Source: Heliomicrobium modesticaldum Ice1 (GTDB lineage Bacteria; Bacillota; Desulfitobacteriia; Heliobacteriales; Heliobacteriaceae). Taken from it: a stretch of 64,000 nucleotides of DNA. A program made the position numbers and the translations under genes. Position 1 is the first letter of the stretch. Every line of letters starts with the position of its first letter. Location of the stretch: NCBI RefSeq assembly GCF_000019165.1, contig NC_010337.2, forward strand, positions 2,719,501 through 2,783,500, given 5' to 3'. The notes under the pieces were generated by a model, which was given only the letters and a program-made list of their open reading frames with translations, made no database searches and was not told the DNA's origin. This document shows positions 17,936 to 27,075 of the stretch, one piece after another.

Positions 17936-19765
17936 CTATCTTCTTTTATTTCCAGCGCCATCCTCCATCGCCAATGCCCTGACGATCAGGATAAAGGCTG
18001 CCGCAGTCACCCCGGCCAGCGCAATTGCGACCGCAAAGAGCAAAGGGGTCTCCTCCTGCGCCAAACGCCATAGGAAAAAGGCACCCTTCGGCGTGTCACC
18101 ATTTACAATGGGATCCCAGAAAACGTCGGCCTCCGAGATGGCGCCAACCTCATGTTCCGGTGAAGCGGAGGGGAGCACCTCCCTGACGGGCAAATCGCGC
18201 GGATCTAGGAAAGCAAACCCTCCTTCGCGGAGCCCGTCGACCAGCTGCACCAGCCGCCCGCTGTCGAGAAAGGAGTGAAAGAAAGCGCCCGCCGCACAGT
18301 CGCGCACCAAGGCCACTTCCTCAGCCGCCTTTAGCATCGGCGCCACCGGGTCGTCTATGCGAAAATCGAGAAAACCGATATTCTCCGGAATCACCCAGTA
18401 GCCGTACTGGTCTTTTTTCAGCAGGTACGGGACCTTCTGGGTCAGCCGCGAATGGCCGGAGATCTGCGGGCTGCCGACGAGCAGGTCGACACGATCGCGC
18501 AGATGAACATAGCTGTCGCGACTCATGGCGTAGTGGGGCACCGTGATGCCCAGCGGGCGCAACCCGAGGGCGCGGAGATCGTTGATCGCACGGCTCCAAC
18601 GTTTTTCCGCCCAATCGGGAGCGATCTTTGAAAGCACCGGTCTTTCTCGGTCTGCATCCCAGAACTCAAAGCCCCAGCCGGTTTCCCCATCTCCGACCTG
18701 ATGGGTCAATCCGTGAACCAGGATCGTGCCGCCGGAGGCCTCCATATAGCGGAGCGCCTCTACAAGCTCAGGGCGTTCCGCCAAAGTGACCCGCTCCCCC
18801 GTCTTCGGATTGACGTAGACGGGAACGACGGTGACCATAAAGGGGATGTTCCGGCTTTTCAGCACGTCAGCAAACTGACGCAACGCCTCCGGTGAACGGA
18901 GCGGATGCACGTCTTCGATGCGCAAGGTGGCCCAGCGCTTCCCTTCCGAGGGCTGTCCCAGAAAGTCATACAGCTGATCGGCCACCAACAAGTAAGCCCG
19001 GCTGTGCAGATCCGTGTCGGCAACATACCAGAATCGTTGGTTGCGCAAGCCGAAGGGAAAGCGCCCCTCAGCGGTGTCCGCCCAGGCCCATACGACGCTA
19101 TTAACGGGAAATTCCTTCACCATGTTCATTTGCTGCAGGCGACTGGCATCGATCGTCCGATCCTTGTAGATGTAGGCGACCGACTGGCCTTCGGAAAGAC
19201 GCGTCTGCCATCGGGGACCACCGACCACATCCAACTGCTCAATGTTGCGCCCCAGCCACAGGACCGGCTTTGGAGAACGAGCCACCTCCCGCAACAGGGT
19301 GCGCGGAACCTTCTCGGGATACGTTCCCATGTAGATGAAGGCGTCGTAACGGGCCAAATCGCCTCCCTGATATTCACCGCTTGTGCGGAGCGTCACCTCC
19401 ACGTCAAAGTGACCCAAGAGATTTTGCATCATCTTGGGCCAATCCCGCTCCTGCCAGGGCAAAATGCCGCGCAAGAGCCGCGGCGTCGGGTAGACAACAA
19501 GGACCGTCTTCGCTGCCGTGACGGATTCGCCTGCGGTGATATCCTCGGGGATAGTCCCGACTGAACCGGGCCCGTCCTCCGCTGCGGCCCATATGTCGGA
19601 GGCTGACGAGAGGGCGGGCGCTGACGAGATCGGGGGCGCTGACGCTGCGGCGATGTTTGCCGCTACAGCGGAATCTGCCGAGATAGCGAAAGCTGTCAAG
19701 AGCAAAAGGAGTCCGGCAATGGTTATGGCGGAGATGAGGCGGTGTGGTCTTAAAGAGGCGTTCAA
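17936..19765 (-). CDS. Exported DUF2334 (polysaccharide deacetylase-like) membrane protein
   Basis: 609 aa from a TTG at 19765 with AGGTGA 6 nt upstream; the ATG 16 codons earlier has no ribosome site, and the TTG gives a clean signal peptide (residues 8-30). A flavodoxin-like segment at about 80-240 (VLVVYPTPR, YDAFIYMGTYPEK) precedes the DUF2334 barrel: ATLRIEDVHPL, ILVHGLTHQVGD, LGITVPHYAMS. A C-terminal helix (LLFAVAIALAGVTAAAFILIV) anchors it. Asp and His positions fit a metal-dependent carbohydrate esterase. The gene precedes Hpt and hybrid kinase on the same strand, suggesting a shared exopolysaccharide or envelope role. Confidence 0.8.
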   Translation of the reverse strand: MNASLRPHRLISAITIAGLLLLLTAFAISADSAVAANIAAASAPPISSAPALSSASDIWAAAEDGPGSVGTIPEDITAGESVTAAKTVLVVYPTPRLLRGILPWQERDWPKMMQNLLGHFDVEVTLRTSGEYQGGDLARYDAFIYMGTYPEKVPRTLLREVARSPKPVLWLGRNIEQLDVVGGPRWQTRLSEGQSVAYIYKDRTIDASRLQQMNMVKEFPVNSVVWAWADTAEGRFPFGLRNQRFWYVADTDLHSRAYLLVADQLYDFLGQPSEGKRWATLRIEDVHPLRSPEALRQFADVLKSRNIPFMVTVVPVYVNPKTGERVTLAERPELVEALRYMEASGGTILVHGLTHQVGDGETGWGFEFWDADRERPVLSKIAPDWAEKRWSRAINDLRALGLRPLGITVPHYAMSRDSYVHLRDRVDLLVGSPQISGHSRLTQKVPYLLKKDQYGYWVIPENIGFLDFRIDDPVAPMLKAAEEVALVRDCAAGAFFHSFLDSGRLVQLVDGLREGGFAFLDPRDLPVREVLPSASPEHEVGAISEADVFWDPIVNGDTPKGAFFLWRLAQEETPLLFAVAIALAGVTAAAFILIVRALAMEDGAGNKRR

Positions 19766-19997
19766 GCTATCACCTGACTGCTGTATCGTTTCGTTCAAGA
19801 TCGAAGGGTGCATCGTGCAGCTTCAAGGCGTTCCTCCCCTTGCTATTCCATGCGACGAGAGAAAAACCTTCCGAATGCTCAGCCTCGGCAAAAAATCAAG
19901 TCGCCAAGAAGCGGTTTGCATGGACTCCGATCCTTCCGCCCATACTATTTCCGAAAATGGATTGACGAATCGATGTGAAGGAAAAAGGGGGTCTTGA

Positions 19998-20528
19998 ATG
20001 CAGACGCTTCGAATCGGCGGAAAAGCAGGATTCTTCTTGCTGATCCTGGCGATGTTCCTTTTCCCCTGGCCCGACAGCGAACCATCCCTGCCCATGACCT
20101 ATGGGCAGTTTCTGGAAAAATTCGGGCCGGAGATCGAGATGGCCGAAGCGCAGGCGATCGGACAAGGCTGGCCGAAGTCCTACGACGTGTGGATGATGGC
20201 GCGGTGCATCACCGGCGAGGCCCGAGGTGAGCCTTATGTAGGACAGGTGGCCGTCGGTGGCGTCATCCTCAACCGGGTGCGCAGCCCTGTTTTCCCCAAA
20301 ACTGTATCGGGCGTTATCTTCCAACCGGGCGCCTTCACGGCTGTCGATGACGGGCAGATCTGGATGAACATCAACCCGACCAGCCTCAAAGCCGCCCGTG
20401 ACGCACTCGCCGGTTGGGACCCCAGCGCCGGCGCTCTCTATTATTTTAACCCGGCCACGGCGACAAGCAAATGGATCTGGGGACGGCCCCAGATCAAGCG
20501 CATCGGCAAACACATCTTTACCAAGTAA
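19998..20528 (+). CDS. SleB/CwlJ-type cell wall hydrolase
   Basis: 176 aa with a signal peptide or anchor at 10-26 and a Hydrolase_2 domain: MARCITGEARGEPYVGQVAVGG with the likely catalytic Glu, VILNRVRSPVFPKTVSGVI, QPGAFTAVDDGQIW and ALYYFNPATATSKW. Enzymes of this family degrade cortex or vegetative peptidoglycan. It lacks the N-terminal PG-binding domain of SleB, so a CwlJ-like or vegetative role is possible. It sits next to sigK in a sporulation context. Confidence 0.88.
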   Translation: MQTLRIGGKAGFFLLILAMFLFPWPDSEPSLPMTYGQFLEKFGPEIEMAEAQAIGQGWPKSYDVWMMARCITGEARGEPYVGQVAVGGVILNRVRSPVFPKTVSGVIFQPGAFTAVDDGQIWMNINPTSLKAARDALAGWDPSAGALYYFNPATATSKWIWGRPQIKRIGKHIFTK

Positions 20529-20533
20529 CAGGC

Positions 20534-20562
20534 GCGCCCTCCCGAGCGGGAGGGCGCTTTAT
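20534..20562 (+). terminator. Terminator after the SleB-like gene
   Basis: GCGCCCTCCC-GAGC-GGGAGGGCGC followed by TTTATT, 5 nt after the stop codon. Confidence 0.85.
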
Positions 20563-20627
20563 TGTGGACGCGCACAGCCCCTCGTCTATTTCCATAAAGT
20601 GGGAATAGGTGAACGGGGGGTGATCGA

Positions 20628-21386
20628 TTGGTAACGGCATGGGTTGCCACCTTTCTGGCTTTCCTGCTCAAAGGGTTTGCTGCCCTTTTCGGCGGCCTCA
20701 ACAGCAACTCCTTTCCGAAACCACTCTCAGCGGAAGAAGAAGCCGAATACATCGCCCGCACGACCGGCGGCGACGCAGAAGCGCGGGAAAAGCTGATAAC
20801 CCATAACCTGCGCCTGGTGGCGCACATCTGTAAAAAATACTATTCCAACGATGAAGAGATAGAAGATCTGATCAGCATCGGAACGATCGGGCTGATCAAA
20901 GCGATCAACACCTTCAAGGCCGAGAAGCAGGTGCGGCTCAGCACCTATGCCTCCCGGTGCATCGAGAACGAGATCCTCATGCACTTACGGAATAAGAAGC
21001 GCGATTCCCGGGTTGTCTCCTTCGAGGAATCTGTCGGCATAGACAAGGACGGAAACAGGATGACCTACAGCGACATCCTCGGCACGGACGGAGATACGGT
21101 AGCGGAGTTGGTCGAGCGGTCTTCTGAGATCGAAGACCTTCAGAATAAGGTCCGGCGGCGCCTGAATAAGAAAGAGCGCGAGATCCTGACGCTGCGCTAC
21201 GGGCTGTCCGATGGCACACCGAAGACGCAACAAACCGTAGCCGACCTGTTGAACATCTCCCGCAGCTATGTGAGCCGGATCGAGGGCCGAGGGATCCGCA
21301 AGTTGATGAAGGAGTATCTGCGGGAGATCACAGGGAGTGGCGAGGAGCAAGCGTCAGGGGAAAAAGAGGAGTCAAACAAGGCATAG
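20628..21386 (+). CDS. sigK: Late mother-cell sporulation sigma factor SigmaK precursor
   Basis: 252 aa, start TTG with GGGGGGTGAT 3-4 nt upstream. The first 25-30 residues are hydrophobic (AWVATFLAFLLKGFAALFGG), the pro-sequence that is cut by SpoIVFB. Region 2 reads LITHNLRLVAHICKKYY and DLISIGTIGLIKAI; region 4 reads KEREILTLRYGL and TVADLLNISRSYVSRIEGRG. The gene is contiguous, with no skin-type insertion. The C-terminal tail (SGEEQASGEKEESNKA) is longer than usual. Confidence 0.93.
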   Translation: MVTAWVATFLAFLLKGFAALFGGLNSNSFPKPLSAEEEAEYIARTTGGDAEAREKLITHNLRLVAHICKKYYSNDEEIEDLISIGTIGLIKAINTFKAEKQVRLSTYASRCIENEILMHLRNKKRDSRVVSFEESVGIDKDGNRMTYSDILGTDGDTVAELVERSSEIEDLQNKVRRRLNKKEREILTLRYGLSDGTPKTQQTVADLLNISRSYVSRIEGRGIRKLMKEYLREITGSGEEQASGEKEESNKA

Positions 21387-21399
21387 CGGACGGGGAAAC

Positions 21400-21434
21400 A
21401 AAGCCCTTCACCTGTCTAAACGGTGAAGGGCTTT
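21400..21434 (+). terminator. Bidirectional terminator between sigK and pckA
   Basis: A 13-bp perfect stem (AAAGCCCTTCACC / GGTGAAGGGCTTT) with a 9-nt loop, between convergent genes. Confidence 0.75.
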
Positions 21435-21476
21435 AAGTATCATCTTGGCGATACACCGTGCAGTGGCGATCCCAGA

Positions 21477-23012
21477 TTAGGCCTTCTCCACAGCCGCCCG
21501 GATCTCCTCTGCCAACCCTGGGAAGTGAGCCAGCCACTCGCGCCGTTCGACGCGGAGTTTTTCCACGCGGGCTTGGTACTCCTCTTCACTGTAGAAGCGG
21601 CGGGGCATGATTGCCTCGATGTCGAGGCCGGAGACGGAGACGGGAACTTCGTAGCCCCAGTCAGGGTCGACGGTCCACTCGATGCCGCCCTTGGCGATCT
21701 CCTTCATCAGCGTGGTGGAGACCTCGATGGAGAGCTTGATCCCGGCGTCGCCCTCACGGGCGCCGACGGATCCTGTATTTAACAGATAGCACTCCATATC
21801 GGGGTTGTTGCGGAGGATCTCCAGAAGGCGGTGTCCCTCTTCCGCTTCGGGACCGACGATGAAGGGGTTGGTGCCCACCTCCCGCTTGGACTGGCCAGCC
21901 TTGGTCGGGTCGCCGGCAGAGGTTTCGATAGATTCACCGAGCATGAAGTAGGCGGCGCCCTGGACGGAGTTCAAGCGGGCCAGCGGCGGTACGATGTCGT
22001 TGCGGCGGGTGATGAAGATGAGCTTGTGGGCCTTTTGCAAATCGATGGAGTCGTCGGATCCGGCCACTTCCCTGCGCAGGACGATGCCGCGGCCATTGGA
22101 GGTCAGTTCCTGGTTGAAGAAGTCGATGACGCCGCCCTCGAAAACTTTGATGTTCTCGAAGAGGGCGTTAGGGGACAGGGCGGCTGCATAGAGCACCTTT
22201 TGGAGCTTATCGAGGCCGTCGGTCTTGATGTAGAAGCCATCCTCTGTGCCGGCACAGAAGCCGTCGGGATCCATGAGCACGATATCATCCTGGCGGATGA
22301 TTACGCGCTCGTCGCCGGTGAGGCCATGGTCATGGATGGTCAGGGTCGTCTTGCCGGTGCCGCTGAGACCGAAAAGGATGAAGCCTACATCCTTCAATTC
22401 GCCGGCGGCGTCGCGGATGCGGAGTACCTTGGAACCAGCGTGGAGGCCCAAGCCGCCCTTCTGCTTCGTCCGGAACATGGCCATGCGTAGGAAAGATTTC
22501 TTGCACTCGCCAAAGTAATCGGTGCCCAGGATATATGTAACGCCGGCCAGCGGGTGGCAGAAGATGATTCGCTCCGGCCACTCGGGGACGTAGATGCTGA
22601 TCAGATCGGGCTCCTTGTCCTTGTCCACAGGCGCAAACAGGGAGTGGATCCACATGGCGGGGATGCGCGCATAGGGTTCGGTGATGTAGAGTCGGCAGTG
22701 GTAGGTGTGGTTGGCGTCGAGCCCCATCTGTCGGTCGAGGCGGATGACACCCCGATCGGCCAGGTAGCGGTGCACTTCCGCAGCCAGGGCGGTCGCCTTC
22801 TCCAGGGAGATCCCCTGCTGGTCGACGCCCAGGGTGATGCCATCTTCCACGAGGTAGGTTTGCTTAGCGCTGCGGTTGCGCACTTTCGACACGTAACAGG
22901 GACTGCCGAATTCAGTCGTCTGTTCCTCGCCCCGAGCCATTTCCCGCAGTTGCGCCGCCGTCGGGTTATCGATCAGGCGGGCAAGCTTGAGGGGTTGGCG
23001 GAAAGGATGCAT
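21477..23012 (-). CDS. pckA: Phosphoenolpyruvate carboxykinase (ATP)
   Basis: 511 aa. Signatures are the carboxykinase signature region IIFCHPLAGVTYILGTDYFGECKKSF, the kinase-1a P-loop FGLSGTGKTTLT, the metal-binding DDIVLMDPDG and FITRRNDIVPPLARL. It interconverts oxaloacetate + ATP and phosphoenolpyruvate + CO2. TGGAGGTG precedes the ATG. Upstream lies a 334-nt gene-free region, the longest leader in the window, which may hold regulation. Substrate nucleotide (ATP rather than GTP) is inferred from the P-loop family. Confidence 0.92.
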   Translation of the reverse strand: MHPFRQPLKLARLIDNPTAAQLREMARGEEQTTEFGSPCYVSKVRNRSAKQTYLVEDGITLGVDQQGISLEKATALAAEVHRYLADRGVIRLDRQMGLDANHTYHCRLYITEPYARIPAMWIHSLFAPVDKDKEPDLISIYVPEWPERIIFCHPLAGVTYILGTDYFGECKKSFLRMAMFRTKQKGGLGLHAGSKVLRIRDAAGELKDVGFILFGLSGTGKTTLTIHDHGLTGDERVIIRQDDIVLMDPDGFCAGTEDGFYIKTDGLDKLQKVLYAAALSPNALFENIKVFEGGVIDFFNQELTSNGRGIVLRREVAGSDDSIDLQKAHKLIFITRRNDIVPPLARLNSVQGAAYFMLGESIETSAGDPTKAGQSKREVGTNPFIVGPEAEEGHRLLEILRNNPDMECYLLNTGSVGAREGDAGIKLSIEVSTTLMKEIAKGGIEWTVDPDWGYEVPVSVSGLDIEAIMPRRFYSEEEYQARVEKLRVERREWLAHFPGLAEEIRAAVEKA

Positions 23013-23346
23013 GTGATAGACACCTCCATTAGTGTGGCAAACCCCCGGTCTGCGGAGCGGCTTTCCCTCCCTTTCGATAGTCAGGGAAAAAGGGGGTACT
23101 GTTAGTAAAACCGGGAAAACGTCCTTGCAATGGTGTCAGACCTTCGCTGATAAAAAACGCTTCCTGTCGCTGCGCTTGGAAGGTTATGCCCAGAACAGCT
23201 AATTCGACACAACAATGGGGAGCCCTTCTTTTTGCGAATCTTTTATGAATACAAATAAAATGGCCCCATGGGACCAAAAGGTTAAGGGTGTGCCCTTCCA
23301 TCCCTAAATTATGAGTCTCTATTTGTCAATCATGCCATACAATAAG
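23013..23346 (-). other. Gene-free leader region of pckA
   Basis: No reading frame with a ribosome site was found. On the minus strand TTGACA occurs at 23329-23324 without a good -10 at 17-18 nt. A short imperfect stem (TCCCT...AGGGA, about 23068-23092) lies near the gene. No known riboswitch was recognised. Confidence 0.4.
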
Positions 23347-23377
23347 AAAAAGACCGGTCAAGTATGCCGGTCTTTTT
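23345..23377 (-). terminator. Terminator after psd
   Basis: AAAAGACCGG / CCGGTCTTTT stem with a 9-nt loop and T-tracts on both sides, directly after the psd stop. Confidence 0.8.
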
Positions 23378-24202
23378 TTAAATAATTTTTTCCGCAAGCC
23401 CCTCGCCCATTTTCAGCCGAGTACCTGTCTCAATGCCTGGTTTCCAGCGGATGGCGCCCGGTTCATAGAGGAGGATCACCGTCGACCCGAATTCAAAGTA
23501 GCCCAGCTCGTCCCCCTTGTCCAGATAGGGACCATCGGTCATTGAGATCAACTTGGCCCGTTTGCGCCGATTGATCTCGGCGTAGCCGACGCGAACGCTG
23601 CCGACCATCATGGCACCCACCTTGATCACCGCAACTTGTCCTACATCCGTCTTCATGTAGGTGATCAGTCGCTCATTGCGGGCGAAGAGATTAGGCACCC
23701 CCCGCACGCCCAGCTCGTTGACAGGATAGAGCCGCCCAGGCCAGTAGGCATAGCCGGTCACCCGCCCTGCCATGGGCGCATGGATGCGGTGGTAGTCGCG
23801 CGGGCTCAGGTAGATGGTGATAAACTCTCCCCCGGTGAATCGCCGGGCCTGTTCAGCGTCGCCCAGGAGTTGTTCCAGCGAGTAATTGATCCCTTTCGCC
23901 TGGATCAGGCGTCCGGCCGACGCGGTGCCTATCTGGGACACCTTTCCGTCAACGGGGCTGATGATGACACTTTCATCAGGACAGATGGGGCGCATTCCCG
24001 GCTTCAGGCGGCGGCAGAAGAAATCGGCCAATGAGCGATACTCCTGCCAGGATTTTTCCGCTTCCTCCAGGTTCACGCCGTAGCGGCGGATGAACCAGGG
24101 GATGGCCCTCCGGCTCCAGCGGGAAGCGGCCCACTTCCCGCTTTGGCGGGACAGCCAGGTCTGAGGCAGCATATGTAGAATGGCAAGTTTGACGCGTCGC
24201 AA
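23378..24202 (-). CDS. psd: Phosphatidylserine decarboxylase proenzyme
   Basis: 274 aa from TTG 24202, chosen because AGGAGG lies 7 nt upstream; a start 10 codons earlier has none. It shows SLADFFCRRLKPGMRP, the active-site region SPVDGKVSQIG, YLSPRDYHRIHAP and the self-cleavage motif FGST (F-E-F-G-S-T), where the serine becomes the pyruvoyl group. It makes phosphatidylethanolamine. The membrane-bound enzyme is made as one chain and cut into beta and alpha chains. No pssA is next to it. Confidence 0.93.
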   Translation of the reverse strand: MRRVKLAILHMLPQTWLSRQSGKWAASRWSRRAIPWFIRRYGVNLEEAEKSWQEYRSLADFFCRRLKPGMRPICPDESVIISPVDGKVSQIGTASAGRLIQAKGINYSLEQLLGDAEQARRFTGGEFITIYLSPRDYHRIHAPMAGRVTGYAYWPGRLYPVNELGVRGVPNLFARNERLITYMKTDVGQVAVIKVGAMMVGSVRVGYAEINRRKRAKLISMTDGPYLDKGDELGYFEFGSTVILLYEPGAIRWKPGIETGTRLKMGEGLAEKII

Positions 24203-24399
24203 CCTTTTCCCTCCTGGCTGAATGTCTACCAACGTTCAGAATAACCGAGGGAGAGCAATTCTGTCAAACAAATATGTTACAATGAAAATACCCAACCGTT
24301 TGATGGCCTTCCCCGCTTATTCTTCACCTAAACCGTCCCCGTTATTGTGATTCCCTTCAAGAAAAACAATGGGAACGAACAGCAAAGGAGGTTTTTCAG

Positions 24400-24990
24400 T
24401 TGAGAAAAAAATGGCGGATCGAAGGACTCGACCGGGATAAACCGCTGGAAAAGATGGCCCGCCTGATCATCCGCGACCGGCTCCGCCAGGTATTGGCCCA
24501 ACATGCCCGCTATGTGACATCGAGAGACCCGGAAGCGCTGCACCAACTCCGCATCGCGCTGCGCCGTCTCCGTTATCCTCTGGAAACCGTCTACGATTGT
24601 TTCCCGAAAGACTTGCGCAAACGCTTCTACACCCTCATCGACGATGTGCAAGAACATACCGGCCAGGTGCGGGATCTGGATGTGCTGATGGAATACCTGG
24701 ACAGCCTGACAGAACACCGGATCGAGGCCGAGATCTGGACAGAACTGCGCCGTTCCCGTGAGAACCGTTGCCGGGACGTGGACGAACGGCTGAATCGCTT
24801 GCCGGAAGAGCCGGCCCTGATCGATTTCTGCCGCCTCCTCGATCTGACAGAGGAGCTGCGCGCCTGCCGGCAGGCTGTCAAGGCTTCGCTCGAAAGAGCA
24901 GCCTCGTCTGGTGAGCACAGGCGAGAAGACGAGGCCGGCCTTGTGTCGCCTCCGGCAAGGGACGGACATGAGGAACCGTTGGAAGAATAG
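24400..24990 (+). CDS. CHAD domain protein (polyphosphate-associated)
   Basis: 196 aa, TTG start with AAAGGAGG 8 nt upstream. The CHAD signature is clear: the conserved His and basic helices in ALHQLRIALRRLRYPLE and the later QVRDLDVLMEYL. CHAD domains bind inorganic polyphosphate. There is no attached CYTH domain. The tail after residue 165 is charged and probably disordered. A PPK2-type kinase is encoded 32 kb away and alkaline phosphatase lies convergently next door. Confidence 0.85.
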   Translation: MRKKWRIEGLDRDKPLEKMARLIIRDRLRQVLAQHARYVTSRDPEALHQLRIALRRLRYPLETVYDCFPKDLRKRFYTLIDDVQEHTGQVRDLDVLMEYLDSLTEHRIEAEIWTELRRSRENRCRDVDERLNRLPEEPALIDFCRLLDLTEELRACRQAVKASLERAASSGEHRREDEAGLVSPPARDGHEEPLEE

Positions 24991-25069
24991 AAAAAGTCGA
25001 CAAAGGGTGACCAAAAGAGCCAATCAAGCGCGGCCTGAGAACGACCTGACCTAAGAACGAATAAAATCG

Positions 25070-25106
25070 GCGAAGAGACCCGCGCCTACAGCGCGGGTCT
25101 CTTCGC
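25070..25106 (+). terminator. Strong hairpin between the CHAD and phosphatase genes
   Basis: A perfect 16-bp inverted repeat (GCGAAGAGACCCGCGC and its complement) with a 5-nt loop. There is no long T-tract, so termination is likely but not certain; it lies between convergent genes. Confidence 0.6.
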
Positions 25107-25138
25107 GAACAGCGATCTTACCCATTCTTTCAGAATAT

Positions 25139-26827
25139 CTATTTCTTGGACGCCTTCAGAGCCGCCGCAAACCGGTCGACGGCCTCCTGGGGCACGTAAA
25201 CGGAGGCGTCTTCTTTGCCGCGGACAGTCAGACCGGTCATGGTGTCCGCCTTATCGTTGATGATGATGATGTCGGTGCTGATGGGCAGCTTGGCTTTGAC
25301 GTTGTCCTTTTCAACGACAACAACAGGGTTTTTGGCGTCGGTGGCGTCGATGTTGCACTTGGCACCCAGTTTGGCAAAGGCCTCTTTGGCGTTAACCATC
25401 AACTTCCTGTTTACATCGGCGAGATCAAAGCCCATCGCTTTGGCCATCACGCGGGCAGCATCGGTGTTGTCCAGCAGTCCCGAGAGACTGTGGGGACCGT
25501 AACTGAATACGAGGACATCCTCGCCGGTATGGCCGTGGGTGGTCCAGCCGATGCGGGCGCGCTTGCTCAAAATCCTGCCGATGCCGTAGTCGCGATCACT
25601 GTCTTTGGCTAGCCATTTTTTCGCCTCTGCAAGTTCCTCGTCAGTCATATCGGTGATGCTGTAATACTTGGCGATGGCTTCTTTGATCTGTTCGTCTGTG
25701 GCGTCTTTCGGCAGTTCACGGACGATGGAATCGGAGGTACGGTTCACCTTGAGCAACGGCGCCATCACCGTCTCGAGGGGCATTGTATCGTAGGATTCGT
25801 CGGAGAGGCTGTTGCCGATGGTGATGCCACCATTGCCGTGGTCGGTGGTGACGATCAGCAGGGTGTTCTTGTCCTTTTTCGCAAAATCGAGGGCCACTTT
25901 GACGGCGCGGTCAAAGGCGTTGATTTCGCTGATCAGGCCGACAGGGTCGTTGGCGTGGGCAGACCAGTCCACTTCGCTGCCTTCAACGAAGAGAAAGAAG
26001 CCATCTTTGTCTTTGCTGAGCCTCTCGATGGCTGCTTGGGTCATCTCAGCCAGGCTCGGTTGTTGCGCCGGGTTGCGGTCGATGTCGCGATCCAGGGAGA
26101 CATCGGCGAACATGCCCCAGATCTTTTCCGCCTTAGAGGCCTTCAACTTGCCGGTGTCGGTCACATAGTCGTAGCCGCGTTGCTTGATCACCTTGATCAG
26201 GTCCTGGCCGTCGGCGCGCTTTTGCCCAAGGTAGCCGGCGCCGCCGCCGAGGACGACGTCTATGTCCTGGTAGACCTGCTGTTTGGCGATCTCCTCGTAA
26301 TTGGAACGCTTATACCAGTGGGCCGATGTGGCCGCCGGAGATGCATGCTGGATCTGGGAGGTAGAGACAATGCCGGTGGCCTTGCCCATCAGCTTGGCCC
26401 CCTCCAAGACAGTGGCGACAGGCTTGAAGGGCTCGCTGCCGCTGTATTCCTTGGCGCCGGGAATGTTGATCTTGTCGGGAAGGACTGATATGTATCCGCT
26501 GTCGCTCTTGAATCCCGTCGAGTAAGCGGTTCCGGCAGGCGCTGAGTCGGTGATGATCGAGTTGGCGCCAAAGGTGCGCTGCAAGGCCAGTGTAAAGGCG
26601 GGATCATCGATAGCAAGACGAAATTGCGGGTCCTTGCTTTTGGCGATGTTGTACCAGCGGGTCAGGGTCGTACCGCCGATCGAGTTGCCGTCACTCAGCA
26701 TGAAGATGACGTTCTTCGCTTTGCCTTGACTGGTCGAGGCGCCGGCGGCAAGGGCGGGGGATAGGGATGTCAACAGCATGGCCGTCCCGATGACGGCGGC
26801 GATCATGTTTTTTGTCGCCTTGTTCAT
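25139..26827 (-). CDS. Secreted alkaline phosphatase
   Basis: 562 aa. Residues 1-27 are a Sec signal peptide ending in ALA. The PhoA fold is seen in VIFMLSDGNSIGG (metal Asp), IITDSAPAGTAYSTG with nucleophilic Ser, VEGSEVDWSAHAND, TTDHGNGG and WTTHGHTGEDV. A C-terminal domain after residue 480 has a sheet-rich sequence not needed for catalysis. TAAGGAGG precedes the ATG. It releases phosphate from esters outside the membrane. Phosphate control is expected, but no clear Pho box is seen. Confidence 0.93.
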   Translation of the reverse strand: MNKATKNMIAAVIGTAMLLTSLSPALAAGASTSQGKAKNVIFMLSDGNSIGGTTLTRWYNIAKSKDPQFRLAIDDPAFTLALQRTFGANSIITDSAPAGTAYSTGFKSDSGYISVLPDKINIPGAKEYSGSEPFKPVATVLEGAKLMGKATGIVSTSQIQHASPAATSAHWYKRSNYEEIAKQQVYQDIDVVLGGGAGYLGQKRADGQDLIKVIKQRGYDYVTDTGKLKASKAEKIWGMFADVSLDRDIDRNPAQQPSLAEMTQAAIERLSKDKDGFFLFVEGSEVDWSAHANDPVGLISEINAFDRAVKVALDFAKKDKNTLLIVTTDHGNGGITIGNSLSDESYDTMPLETVMAPLLKVNRTSDSIVRELPKDATDEQIKEAIAKYYSITDMTDEELAEAKKWLAKDSDRDYGIGRILSKRARIGWTTHGHTGEDVLVFSYGPHSLSGLLDNTDAARVMAKAMGFDLADVNRKLMVNAKEAFAKLGAKCNIDATDAKNPVVVVEKDNVKAKLPISTDIIIINDKADTMTGLTVRGKEDASVYVPQEAVDRFAAALKASKK

Positions 26828-26981
26828 TTTATGACCTCCTTATTGGTTATCGATTACTACATTAGCAACTTTTTGTTAAACGACGATGACGGCAGATTAA
26901 CATTTCTTATGGTTTCATGATCTTCCCTGTTAAGCTTTTTCCCCCTATTCATCGCCGCCGAAAAAAAGCGCGGCTCCCCCC

Positions 26982-27042
26982 AAAAAAAAGGCAGAGCCAA
27001 GGCAGATCGCGGCAAATTGCGGCAAATCGCAGATTGGCTCTG
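26982..27042 (-). terminator. Terminator with repeat-containing loop after the LysM/BsuPI gene
   Basis: On the minus strand CAGAGCCAA and TTGGCTCTG form a stem followed by CC and eight Ts. The 33-nt loop contains two direct copies of GCGGCAAAT (plus-strand reading). Confidence 0.7.
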
Positions 27043-27075
27043 TCCTCACAATCCTCTTGCCCCGGCTTCCGTGGC

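Noticed and set aside
20628-21386. skin-type interruption of sigK
   Set aside because: The gene is one continuous frame with both sigma regions.
26828-26940. Possible Pho box before the alkaline phosphatase gene
   Set aside because: TGTTAA occurs at 26874 and 26929 (55 nt apart) and TTAACA at 26897 in the opposite sense, but there are no adjacent copies at 11-nt spacing.
26992-27042. GCGGCAAAT copies as a CRISPR-like array
   Set aside because: Only two adjacent copies inside a terminator loop; no spacer pattern and no cas gene.
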